NCBI GenBank assembly: GCA_034508935.3
Contig: CM067446.1
Span: forward strand, 57,814,924 to 57,878,923
Origin: Berghia stephanieae
Lineage: Eukaryota; Mollusca; Gastropoda; Nudibranchia; Aeolidiidae
Direction of reading: 5' to 3'
Length of the DNA stretch: 64,000 nucleotides
Position numbers and translations under genes: made by a program
Notes under the pieces: model-generated
Told to the model about the DNA's origin: nothing
Database searches by the model: none
What the model saw: the letters and a program-made list of their open reading frames with translations, nothing else
Part shown: one piece after another, positions 48,205 to 58,833 of the stretch
Position numbering within the stretch: position 1 is the first letter of the stretch
Layout: every line of letters starts with the position of its first letter

Positions 48205-48310
48205 TAGTACTATATTATACATGTGACAAAAAACAAGTAATCTTGTTCAAAGACAAAAGCAGAAAGCAAAACGTATAGAAGATACAGGGTTGACGATTAA
48301 GGAGGAAAAA
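48205..48310 (-). repeat. Family A repeat, copy 8, 5' part
   Basis: It continues the split copy: AAGTAATCTTGTTCAAAGAC and CAGAAAGCAAAACG match the landmarks, diverged. Confidence 0.55.
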
Positions 48311-48460
48311 AAATCACTGAACTTTATTCAAACACATCTGTCAATCCCCCTATCTGAACACTGAACTCCAGTGAAAACACATTACATGCTTACTTCTTCC
48401 CGTTCACTAGATGATTGGACATTTACTGATGTTTTTAACAATACTAAAGTCAGTAAAACA

Positions 48461-48512
48461 ATTTGAGCACGTTTAGTGGATATTGCACTATATAAAAGCT
48501 GAAGGGTTTTTT
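48461..48512 (+). repeat. Solitary family B SINE 3' end
   Basis: TTGAGCACGTTTAGTGGATA then TTGCACTATATAAAAGCTGA with no upstream SINE body. Confidence 0.55.
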
Positions 48513-48654
48513 GGGGGGTTTTTTGTATTTTTAATATGTATACTGAAAATTGGCAAACTTGGAGGTAGACGACAGAGCAAGATTGACCCTCCTGCCAATA
48601 TAGAAGGTCAGAAGACCCTGCAACAGAGAGCAAAGTCACATGCCAAATAAGATT

Positions 48655-49265
48655 TTTATTTTTTAAAGGTTTTATGGTGCCTGCGACAACATTTATATCA
48701 TATTAGCGCTAGTGAAAAGGAAGAAAATGAGATAGTATAACATTCTATTATTGCAAGAAAAAAATAAGACAAAGGGGTATTGATTCAAATGGGGAACAGA
48801 TGAAGATTCCAAGAGCACATTATCAGTATAGGTATTTAGTTTGGGATAATCTCAGTCTCTTCCAGTCACTAGCACAAGATCGCACTAAGAACACAATCAA
48901 ATGTTTAAAAGATATGGGGGAATGAAGTTCACATGATATGTTCAAAAGAAAATTTAAAAATAACTATCAGTACATATCAGAGAGATGATATCCAAGAGAA
49001 AAAAATTCAATTTCCCAAAACAAACGATATACATTTACAGTGCTGTTTCCTCTCAGCCAAGGACTCCGGTAAGAGCCATAACAAAACCAAGTAATCCCAT
49101 TCCAAGACAAAGGCAGAAAGCGACTCAGAAAATTTATAGGGGGATGGAAGACAAAATAAGTCACCTCCTGCCCACCATGGGAGGTCAAGAACCCAACCCA
49201 GAGATACAGCAAGATTGACCCTCCTGCCAAACAGGGAGGTCAGAATACCTTCCAACAGAGAGTAA
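48655..49265 (-). repeat. Family A repeat, copy 9
   Basis: A reverse-complement copy with the 3' end at the left (AAAAGGAAGAAAATGAGATA) and the 5' landmarks at the right (CCATGGGAGGTCAAGAACCC). Confidence 0.7.
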
Positions 49266-49408
49266 GGTCACATGCCAAATAAGATATCTAAACAGATTTA
49301 GATTTCAAATTTAAATAGAAATAAATGATTTCAAATATTTATTTTATTTTGAAATTGTTTATTGTCACAAGACTCAATGAACATGAAAACGAAAACAGTA
49401 TACATGTA

Positions 49409-49506
49409 CAGGGTGATTCAATAAAATGTGAACACATTGGGTTTGGCAGTGCCCCATAATGATGACATGTGCTTTTATGATGTTTATATTTTACCGAATC
49501 ACCCTG
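49409..49506. mobile_element. 98-bp MITE, mariner-type ends
   Basis: Inverted ends CAGGGTGATTCAATAAAAT and CAGGGTGATTCGGTAAAAT (17 of 19 identical), flanked by TA at 49407-49408 and 49507-49508. There is no coding capacity. Confidence 0.75.
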
Positions 49507-49508
49507 TA

Positions 49509-50452
49509 TACATCAAACAATAAGATATTTAATGATGGCTATACAACAAAAACAAAAAGTTTATAAATTGACACTTTTCATGATTTTTTTTAAAATGGTG
49601 TTTGGGAGAAACATTTGAGGCTCGCTTTCAGTATGTTTTTTGACTTTGTACTGAACCCCTTCAGCGTTCAAAACAAGCCAAATTAGTAATGACTTAATGA
49701 TGGACTGAAAGTAGTTATTGACTTCCAATTCCAACTGCCTTTCTCTTTGTCCCTTTTCTTAAATAAGTCTCGATAACATTTCATTCATTTTTGTCATTAT
49801 TGATAATAGCATGTCTTCAATTTAATAAGCACCATGGATAAACTTGTCAAGACTATGGTTGCTTGCAATGTCACAACACACCACCACACATAACACTCAT
49901 GTCCTGAAAACACGCCAATGGGGAGAAATTGTTCTGCTAATGTATAACATGGTGCTTGACTAAACTAAAATAAAATCCATCTCCTGAAGTGTTATCTAAA
50001 TCTGAAAAATAAGTTTTGTAGACTGCATTGGACATCTGACGTAAGGCTCTGGACTCGGAGAACTGTTGGGAAAACTTAATGGCCCTGGCAATGCTGCATT
50101 TAGAACACACCAAAAAAAAAAGATTATTACCCCCTCCGCCACCCCCAAAAATTTATCTTTGATGAGATTGCTCTTCTGCAAAGGATAATCTGACTCCATT
50201 GGATGACTTGTGTCGCAGAATTACACCAAATACATGGTTCTGTAATTGTGCTATTCAATGGCAAAACAAACCACTATCATTATTAAAAGATATGTCATAT
50301 TAATATTATTAGAATAAAATGCAACCCAGTGAAAGAATGGCAATGGTTATAAATAAAACAGTTTTAGAAAAGTTGTCTAGTTATGGTCAGACATGACTTA
50401 ACTGCAGTCTCTGGCTTCAGAATTGGTCTGCTGAGCCAAAACCATTACAGTC
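49509..50452. other. Intergenic, nothing recognised
   Basis: AT-rich DNA with no termini or coding motifs. Confidence 0.45.
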
Positions 50453-50454
50453 CA

Positions 50455-50985
50455 CTCCACTTGTAGTTGTAGCGAAGTCGATTGTAAAGATGTAACAAAC
50501 TCAACAAAATTCAAACAGTTGTACTGAACTCACTACATCCGTCATGACGGTAGTAGTGATGCATATACTTATATGTAAACAGCCTCTTTTTGTCGTCGGA
50601 AAAGGCGTCGGAAAATTTAAAACACCACGTTGTTTTAAGGGTCTACCTTCCTTTCTAGTTTCCTTTCGTTATGACTCCAAGTATGGATGATAGGGCAGAT
50701 ATTTGCAGAATGGCTCCAAAATTTTGACAGAAAAGTGCTTTTGGAACAACGGAAAGTACTGCTTGTGGTGGATAATTGTATGGCTCACCCAAAAGGACTA
50801 AACCTAAGAGCCACTGAACTGCTTTATCTGCCACCAAACGCCACTTCCATGGGTCAACCTTGTGACATGGGTATCATCAACAATCTGAAATGTCACTACA
50901 GAGCAGCACACTTGAAGTGGATCATTAACCACATTGATTCAGGGAATTCATTCAAGTCATTCAGTTGGAGAAAGATGTAAAAAGT
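50455..50985 (+). mobile_element. Tigger/pogo fragment: TIR and C-terminal transposase piece
   Basis: A CAGTCCACTCCACTTGTAG end at about 50455 after TA, then from about 50684 the frame IFAEWLQNFDRKVLLEQRKV, LLVVDNCMAHPK, LYLPPNATSMGQPCDMGI and NNLKCHYR. This is the second half of the DDE_1 domain of Tigger (TIGD-like) transposases, with the catalytic Asp in VVDN. The first half is missing. Confidence 0.8.
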
Positions 50986-51036
50986 TTGCAAAAAGAAATG
51001 GTTTAAGAGTCGGAATCATATTTTTATGAGAAACTG

Positions 51037-51360
51037 GTGTTCCTTTACCAACCATCAAAGAGTGGGGAAAATGTGAAAAACAAAATAAGTGATGAGTATT
51101 TAGACATGGTGAGAAATCATATAAATTCCTTTCCCCATATCCCCTCTCCTTATTCTAGGGCTGATTCGTGCAGAAAATACCTTGATAAGTCTCTTAATTT
51201 GGGTAAAATGTATGGAATGTACAAAGATCTCTGTACAGAAAAAGAAATGGAGCCTGTAAAGAAATACAAATATTATGAAATTTTCAAAAAAGAATTCAAT
51301 ATTTCATTTTAAGCTCCAAAAAAAGATAGATGTGATTAGTGTGATTTAGTATTAAAATTA
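51037..51360 (+). mobile_element. Unclassified transposase-associated fragment
   Basis: It reads HIPSPYSRADSCRKYLDKSL, GKMYGMYKDLCTEKEMEPVK and YYEIFKKEFNISF, followed after a stop by KKDRCD and CDLVLKLKG. From memory this layout (YLxxxLN, MYxxY, FNxxF, PKKDxCxxC) recurs in transposase-like proteins of several invertebrates. I cannot name the superfamily. Confidence 0.4.
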
Positions 51361-51439
51361 AAAGGTTGCAACAAGCAAAGGTGAATTGATTTTACAATTA
51401 TTAGAAAAAAACACAAGATTGAGTGAAAAAGCCTTAACC

Positions 51440-52015
51440 ACAGATATGTTTCAATGGGCCCTGGGCGAAAGACCTACTTGACAAGTGAAGAAGAATATGA
51501 ATTGGTTGAGTGCCTTAAAATAATGGCGAGATGGGGATTTGGCTTTACGAAACAAGAGGTTCTGCATTTGGTCCAGTGAGTATACTGCGTCCAAGCCCAA
51601 GAATCCATTCAAGAATGGCATGCCAACTGAGGATTGGCTCTCAGGATTCTTCAAGAGACACCCTATCCTCACCTCTCGACTGCCGGAGCAAATGAAGACA
51701 GCTCGAGCTAAGTCTACAGCAAATGCAACCATTGTGGAGGAATGGTTTGTTTTGGTTAAATCCACGCTTGAGGAAAATAACCTGATGAATAGCCCTCATC
51801 GAATATTTAATGTTGATGAAACCGGGATGCCTCTGGACCCTAAGCGACTTAGGGTTATCTGTGAAAAAAATATTTCACATCTATTTCATGTCATTGGTGG
51901 TTCTGGCCGAGACTCAATACTGTAAATGGATGTGCAAGTGCTAATGGCAATGGTGAAATGCTTCCCCCCCATGTCATTTATGTCGCGAAGAACTTAAGGT
52001 CTGAATGGACTAAGG
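51440..52015 (+). mobile_element. Tigger/pogo transposase fragment, N-terminal half
   Basis: NPFKNGMPTEDWLSGFFKRH then PEQMKTARAKSTANATIVEE is the CENP-B-type helix-turn-helix and linker. RIFNVDETGMPLDP carries the first catalytic Asp of DDE_1, and a further frame gives LPPHVIYVAKNL. Stops and shifts near 51480-51530 and 51925 break it. The family differs from the fragment at 50684, judged by order and linker. Confidence 0.78.
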
Positions 52016-52602
52016 TAAGATAGTAACAGCTATGTCAAAGTCTTGGCATCGTTAGTTATAAAACCTGTCATCAGTCATCAGAGTGGACGACAATAAGTGT
52101 GAGACGGGACCCTTAAACCCTGTCAACAAGAAAACATGGCTGTTCAACTTCGAACCATAAAAGGGCTTCAGAGAAGAAAGGGAGAAAATTAAATATATTG
52201 AATAAAAATCGATTGTCCGATGACAGATTTATTGTCCATGCGTCCTTACTTCCCTGAACTAGACAAAGTGTTCATTGAAAGTAGCTAAAAGACAGACCGC
52301 CGAGAAGTACAGAATACCATGGAGCACATTTTGTGACAAGGCAAAAGCAACGCACCCTGGACAGCTTTCAGGGCCCTGACACAATTTCTGCTAATGGTAA
52401 GTAAGATTATTTGAATTTTTGCTTGGTATTTTGTTGTATCGTCCTTTGAGCCTGAGTTTGAGACTAGAGTCTAGAGTAGAGAAACTTAGAAAAGTGTCCG
52501 CTTCAATGAGAAAGGTGAATTGACGATCAAAGAGAGCCCGCAGTGATAAGGCAACGATTTATTACTGATTGTGAAAGTTAGACAAACACTGGTTTCATAG
52601 AC

Positions 52603-53097
52603 CTGTCATCTGCATTTTTTGCGGCCGCAAATGGCAATTTGCGGTCGCAAATATCAGGACGATCCGCAAATTTTGGCAAATTTCCCAAAATTGACAAATC
52701 GTGGCAAGTTTTTGGAAAATTGGCAAATCGCGTGGCAAATTTTGGGAAAAAAAGAAGCGAAAACAAAATAACGAAGAAAAAAGTGTGAAAATTGAGCAGC
52801 TTTGCCTGGGCCCAAAACAAGGGAAGCTACTCTCTACGGATAATGATCCTTTAAAATCTTTGTAACAATGCTATTGTGTAAATTAATAAATGTAGCTTCC
52901 TTAAATGTAATAAATTGTGTTTATATATATTTTTTCTGTACCGCGTGTTAATTTTTTACTGAAACGCTTAGTTCTCTCTGGCAAATTTTTTGGCAAATTT
53001 TGGTCTTTTTGGCAAATTTCTTGGCAAATTTTGGGGGTTTTTTGGGCAAATTTTGGCAAATTTTAGGTCCCAGTTTGGCAAAAAATGCAGATGACAG
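52603..53097. mobile_element. 495-bp MITE with 20-bp perfect TIR and 6-bp duplication
   Basis: Both ends are CTGTCATCTGCATTTTTTGC inverted, 20 of 20 identical. ATAGAC is duplicated at 52597-52602 and 53098-53103. The interior holds tandem GGCAAATTT-type repeats on both sides of a unique centre (about 52750-52960). There is no coding capacity. A similar GCAAATTT-rich block lies at 23220-23660 in MBOAT7 intron 1. Confidence 0.85.
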
Positions 53098-53103
53098 ATA
53101 GAC

Positions 53104-53630
53104 AATATTCTGTCCAACCCACGCATGTGCCAAGTTAAATAGTATGAAAACTAATGACGAGAGGGTGTTACAGGCTTCTAAAGCCTTTTACCCGAAAAAG
53201 GATAGTATAGTATAATGTAGATCTATTATGTAGTTAGTAGTAGAAGTAGTTCTTGACTCAAGTAGAAATCAAATACAGCCTATTGTTTACAATAGTAGAT
53301 TGTAATGAATATAGACTAGATAATCTAGATCTAGACATAAATCACGTAAAGACAATACTGGATTTTTCAGTCTCTGAGAATAGTGTGAGCAATCCAGTGC
53401 CAGTTGTCTTCAGTTGATCTAAGTAGAGCTAGAACTAGACTCCGGATCTAGTGCCACTTTTTGTTAATTGATTAAAAATAAAGTAGAATCCCTTATCAAG
53501 TCGAAATCCTGAGCCCTGACCCATATTTTATCTCATCGACAATTATGATTTTATATCTAGATTTATTATTATCAGGTTATTAAGTGAACTGCTAGTCTAA
53601 CATCTTTCATTAAAACATTTCTCTTTTCAG
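53104..53630. other. Intergenic, nothing recognised
   Basis: AT-rich with TAGATCTAG-type patches only. Confidence 0.45.
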
Positions 53631-53631
53631 G

Positions 53632-53985
53632 GCGCAATGAACTTTGCAAAGAAGTTGTATCAGTGTTTACAGCCACAAATATTCCACTTTCAAAGCTAGA
53701 CCACCCTGCATTCCGCACATTTCTCCACAAACATGTGAATAGTGGAGCTATCCCTAAGTCAAAACAGCTCCAAGAATGCTATGCCCTCCGGGAGTTGGAT
53801 GACAAGAAAGAAGTCGTTCGAAGAGAGTTGAGTGCAAACCGGTGTTTATATGAGCAAGTCTTTGATCGGCCGCCCTGTCTTCACCCTATACTTAACTGTT
53901 GTGCCTTGAAGAAAGTTAGTGTTACCACTCTCCAATCTCCCCAACCAACTGTTGTCTTTCACTGCTCTAGACCGCCGATCTAGCG
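53632..53985 (+). mobile_element. CGGBP1-like hAT N-terminal fragment
   Basis: NELCKEVVSVFTATNIPLSK, LDHPAFRTFLHKHVNSG and IPKSKQLQECYALRELDDKK match the layout of CGGBP1, a domesticated hAT-derived protein, and the N-terminal region of related hAT transposases. The frame ends at 53983 after unrelated sequence. A fragment of a transposon, not a host gene, because the catalytic part does not follow. Confidence 0.65.
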
Positions 53986-54649
53986 ATGCACGCCCTAAGG
54001 TCCTACTTGGGATAAATTAAAACCATTTCAGTTTTATCACTGAAAGAAGAGGCTTTGCTTCAATAAAATATACGGATGAAGAGAATGGCAATTAATATAT
54101 ATTCTATCATTGTTGGTTTTGCTTAAATAGATATTAAATATCAAAAAGAACAGTAAACAAAGTATTTAACGAGAAGAGCCCCATGGTACTATAAATAAAA
54201 ATCCCTGACCCAATGGAGTCCTTCATCCCTGCACACTCTCAACGAACCCTACTCAACTTGTACTGTGTGTGAAGTTAACAAGTGCTTGCATGTGGAATTT
54301 TATGTGGATTTTTAAATTCAATTCTTGTAAAGTTGAGTGTCATACCCTTTAATATTCAGAGAAAATGTCTTATCGCTGTTGTCATTGTTTATGAAACCTC
54401 CCTAATTTGTAACCAATCATGAATCATAAGATTTTTTAATAGAAAATCAATTCATACACTTATCCCCTTAAGAGAAAATAGTGGTCAAAGATTTAGGTCC
54501 ACACAAACCAGTGAATTTTAACTTAGTTTCTAACACACTGTGCAGACAGCACCGATTTAAAATAATGATTACTTTAAACTGCTGAATGGCTTACTGCCAG
54601 TGAACGCCGTAAAATGTTTCATTGTTTTTATTGTTTGATTTTTGGTGAT
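53986..54649. other. Between transposon fragments, nothing recognised
   Basis: AT-rich DNA. Confidence 0.4.
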
Positions 54650-56400
54650 GATGCTCTTAGTGGAAAACAGGATTCAGTGATACTGCACATATCTCTCAGG
54701 CACTGAAGAAACATTCTGAGTCAAAAAGCCATGTCACACATACTGTTAAATATAAACAATTCAATGTTGTAGACATGAGAAATCAGTTGGACACAGGACA
54801 TGCTGCGTCTGTGAGTAGATAATTGATGCCCTTTTGTTTTTGTGGTGTACATGAAATTGCCCTCAGAGGTTATGATGAAAGCTCTGAATCATACAATTGT
54901 GGAGTTTTTTTAGATCTCATATCGCGAGATGCTAAAAATGATCCAATGTTTGCAAATCATTTGGAGACAGCAACTGTACCGCACTATACAGCTAAGGAGA
55001 AACAGAACGAGCTCCTAAACTGTATGTACAATATTTACTTGGAAGAATTAAAGCTGATATTACAAATACAAAGTTTGTTTCGGTTCAAGCAGACAAGGCC
55101 ACGGATGCAAGAAAACGTACACAGTTCGTCATTATTTTAAGATTTTTAAAGGGAAGGAAACTGGTTGGAAGTTTATTAGAATTTGTTGAAGTGAGCGATA
55201 GGACAGCTGAAGAACTAGCAACAACTCTGGAGGAAGCTCTTGAGAAATTAGATGTGAAGGAGAAATTAATTGCTCAGACATATGATGGAGCAGCTGTGAT
55301 GTCTGGCCAACTTTCTGGGGTTCAGGCAAAGCTCAAAGAAACATTTCCAAACGCTGTTTTTACCCATTGTAACGCACACCAGTTAACTTTAGTACTAAAA
55401 CAAGCATGTTCCCGTATTAGATGCTGTAAAATTTTCTTTGCAAACATTATAGCATTTTCCACTTTTTTCTCTCATTCTTCAAAATGAGTCGATGCCTTCC
55501 ATCAATTTTGCCAAAGCACTCAACCCACGCCTTCACAGATTCGCTGGAATTTCCAATCCCGTCTTATTGCTAGTATAGCAGCACAAAAGGAGGATCTTAT
55601 CAGCCTTTTTGAGAAAATATTAGACGAAGATTGGGAAGAAGATACAACTCAAAAAGCATCTGGCCTTTTAAACCTTTTAACAAATGAAACATTCGTTTTT
55701 TCCTCAATGTTTTCAACAAAATCTTTAAGAGCGTTGATATATTATTTGGAATACTCCAGAGACGCTCACTTGTTTCGCACATGTGTGAAAGGGCAATACA
55801 CACATTCCAGGATGCAGGTTCTCAACGGCTGTCTCTTGGTCTAAGCTTATCTCATCTGCTTGAGTAATGGGAACAATTGAGAGCATTATTTCTTGAAATA
55901 TATGAGGGTAAAACTTCTAAGGCAACGGACCAAAAAGTTCAGAGTGTGTCAAAAAGCTCCTTTCACCTGAAGTTAAAGCATCTGTCTTGTTCATTGAAAA
56001 TGTGAATCATGTTTTTGGGATTGCCAATGATTCATACGGTTAGGTCTATTTTCAAATCTGTAATTAGTGACAGTTGGTGAAAACGATGAATTGGAACTAG
56101 ATGTGAAGAAAAATCTGCTTCCTGATTACAAGTGTAGGCAAGTGTTGTAGAAAAATAATTAAATGAGGCACAAAAGAAGATTTTTTTTTTCAAAACTGAT
56201 GAAAAGTATTTTCCAGTCGCCATTGAATATCTTCAGAAAAAGTGTAATATGGACATCAAGACATCCATGCATCTCTGGCTGAGCCTCATAAAATAAAATT
56301 GTCGTCATTTGCTGACATCGACTATTTTGTTCACCATTACAAATCACTGCTGTCAGCTGCTAAGAAATCAGAAGAAAATATGGATGGTTTAAAAAGGTAG
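54650..56400 (+). mobile_element. Degenerate hAT transposase (ZMYM1/DUF4371-like)
   Basis: In shifting frames: HISQALKKHSESKSHVTH, RGYDESSESYNCGVFLDLIS, VSVQADKATDARKRTQFVII, then a continuous 98-codon frame (55191-55487) with SDRTAEELATTLEEALEKLD, LIAQTYDGAAVMSG and VFTHCNAHQLTLVLKQA. The Asp of QADKATDA and the CNAHQLTLVLK block are hAT landmarks. Many stops and shifts follow, with recognisable pieces to about 56400. No terminal repeats were found. It runs into the piggyBac below. Confidence 0.75.
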
Positions 56401-56430
56401 TTTAGGCAATAGCAGGCACGTATTTTTGAT

Positions 56431-58000
56431 TTGGAAAAGAATGAGATAGCATATAGCTATTGGTTTACGATGACAAAAGAGGAGACACAGGAAGGTGCCA
56501 AGAGATTCACTCAACTGTGCAATGCTTGGAGTTCTGTATTTTTTAATAAATACTTTCTCTGTGTATTTTCCCTGTTTTTCACTGTCAGCATTGTTTCAAA
56601 CATTGTAAGTTATACGAACCTGGAGGGCAATCGATGTCAGGGAAATGCTTGGAAAAAGACTGATGCCATCGAAATGTTAGCTTTGTTTGGACTGTACTTC
56701 CATTTACGGGCAAGGAAATTGAATTTGGTTGACGTTAGAAGAATTTGGAGTGGAATCTCAGCGGACCCAGTAGCAAAAGCGACCATGACAATGCAAAGAT
56801 TTTACAATCTGACAAATGCCTTGCGATTTGATGACAAAGCATCTAGATCAGCCCGCAGACAGAGGGATATTTTTGCACCAATTAGAGATTTGTTCGATTC
56901 AATAAATAATAAACTGGCCTGTCACTACACCCCAGACATGAACTTGATTGTTGATGAGCAACTAATTCCTTGGCGTGGGAGGGTTAAGTTCCTACAATAC
57001 TTGCCCTCTAAACCTGACAAATATGGAATGAAATTCTTCTGGATTTGCAATTCTAAAACGGCGTATCCATCGAAAGCCATTCCATATCTTGGGAAGTATG
57101 GAGAAAGAAGGACCAATTTGGGAAGGGAAACTGTCGAAGAACTGGCTCTACCGTATGTGAAATCTGGCAGGAATATAACCTTTGACAATTTCTTTAGTGA
57201 TAAAGAACTGCTGTTGTGGCTGCAAAGACAAGGCTTATCTTGTGTTGGGACTGTAAGAAGAGACAAAAGATTTTTACCACAAAGCTTCAAACAGGGAAAA
57301 GATTTACAAAAGGGCGAATCATCATTCATGTTTAATCAAAATATGTCTCTTGTGAGCTACAAGTCAAATCACAAGAAAAATGTTATTGTCATGAGTAGCA
57401 TGCACAATTCAATCGACATTGATGTTAACGACCCAAAGAAAAAACCTGAAATCATCAAGTATTACAACTCAACTAAAGGTGGAGTGGACACCTTTGACCA
57501 GATGTGCCACAGTCTCATAACCAAGAGGAAAGCCAGGAGATGGCCCATGGTAATATTCTACAAATGTTCTGGACACTGTTGGGATTGCAAGTCATGTTAT
57601 CTATGGAGAACTTTTCAAAAATGACCCCCTTGGTAATAAGAAAAACAGAGCACAGTTTCAGGAGGAGCTCTCCAGGCAACTTATTATCAGGCATATGGAA
57701 AGAAGATTCAGCACCATGAAGAAACCAAATCCAAAACTTGATTTAACAATTCAACATGTTGTTGGTGAATGGGGTATAGAAAGACCTAGGCCTAATACTA
57801 ATCCTAATAATAACACGGAGACAGTTACAGCGCCAGTCGTGTCCAGCCGAAAAAGACCTGCTCAGGGCAGATGCCTTGATTGTCCCAGGAAAAAGGATTC
57901 CAAAATCAGGAAGTCCTGCGCTGTTTGTTCAAGTTTTGTTTGTGTACCACATTCTAAGGTAGTGTGTACTAAGTGTACTCCTACTACTACAACTACTTAG
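56431..58000 (+). mobile_element. piggyBac transposase, one frameshift, catalytic triad intact
   Basis: A 397-codon frame (56431-57624) is followed in another frame by the C-terminus to 58000. The catalytic Asps are in NLIVDEQLIPW (residue 175), ITFDNFFSD (252) and GGVDTFDQM (353). The spacings 77 and 101 agree with the 78 and 101 of insect piggyBac D268, D346 and D447. A net one-base change near 57569 moves the frame; the C-terminal part then reads TVGIASHVIYGELFKNDPL and ends in a Cys-rich finger (RCLDCPRK, CAVCSSFVC, VCTKC). The first 30-40 codons (MEKNEIAYSYWF and onward) may be the tail of the adjoining hAT rather than piggyBac. Flanking TTAA sites and TIRs could not be fixed. Confidence 0.88.
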
Positions 58001-58330
58001 GTTACTTTTTAGTTTTAGTTCAAGTCTGTGTTGGTATTTTCACAGCAGAGCAAAATATTTATTATTATTACAATTTTTAGTTGAGTTTGGCTATTTTCTT
58101 GATTGACGTTATTTATATTTTCAAAGTTTTGAATTGTTTGTTCTAAATCTAAAACCGGTGTTTCAAGTTAAAGTGTTACTGTACACTGTACACAAATCCA
58201 TTTTTACTTATTCAATGTTTGTTGCTCGATGCTTAAATTTGTAAATAAACATTTGATTCCAAATCTGTTACTGTTAAGTCACTTTTCACGTTGGTTGTTG
58301 ATAAAATAATCCACTTGCTGATCTAAAATA
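58001..58330. other. piggyBac 3' flank, nothing recognised
   Basis: AT-rich; contains TTAA at about 58274, which could mark the element's end, but no TIR was confirmed. Confidence 0.35.
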
Positions 58331-58332
58331 GT

Positions 58333-58500
58333 TGCTACTAGAAGGGTGACCTCCAAATTTAACCTCCGTCTCAGATAGGACCAAACATGGGCTTTATATC
58401 GAGCCGGTATTTCCATTACTGATGTGACCGAGATTCGAACTCATGACCCCTAGGTCCACGCCCAGACCACTAGGCTAATGGTGCATAAGTTGAAGCTGAT
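58333..58500 (-). repeat. tRNA-derived SINE head, minus strand
   Basis: The minus strand reads ATTAGCCTAGTGGTCTGGGC (A box) and GGGGTCATGAGTTCGAATCT (B box) with correct spacing. It differs from family B in sequence. Confidence 0.65.
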
Positions 58501-58539
58501 GATGCCCATTATGATGGTGGATAGCATTGTAAAGTCTAA

Positions 58540-58605
58540 AGCGCTTTGAGCAGCCTAAAAGACGGAAAATGCGCTATATAAATGTTATATATTATAGTAG
58601 TAGTA
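58540..58605 (+). repeat. LINE/SINE-type 3' end fragment
   Basis: AAAGCGCTTTGAGCAGCC then AATGCGCTATATAAATG and AT-rich tail repeats. This conserved 3' end type is shared by many invertebrate LINEs and their SINEs. Confidence 0.55.
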
Positions 58606-58623
58606 ATAGTTATAATAATAGCA

Positions 58624-58816
58624 ATACAACATGAGGATGTTGGTATTTGTGGAAAATCGTTATAATATTATAGTATAAATTATACAATCTTCACAATTTT
58701 ACTTACATAGTATATTTACTATACAAGTAAAATAGTGAAGATTGTATAATTTATATTTATACTATAATAATACCATGACACGATGTTCCAATAATACCAA
58801 CATCCTCATGTTGTAT
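58624..58816. mobile_element. 193-bp foldback MITE
   Basis: Arms of about 90 bp are inverted copies of each other, starting ATACAACATGAGGATGTTGG, with AAATTATACAATCTTCAC further in. The loop is very short. TA at each tip suggests a TA target. There is no coding capacity. Confidence 0.82.
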
Positions 58817-58833
58817 CTACTGTTATATAATTG

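Noticed and set aside
53632-53985. A host CGGBP1 gene
   Set aside because: Similarity is to the N-terminal domain only, in a transposon graveyard, with no intact frame beyond it; treated as a hAT fragment.
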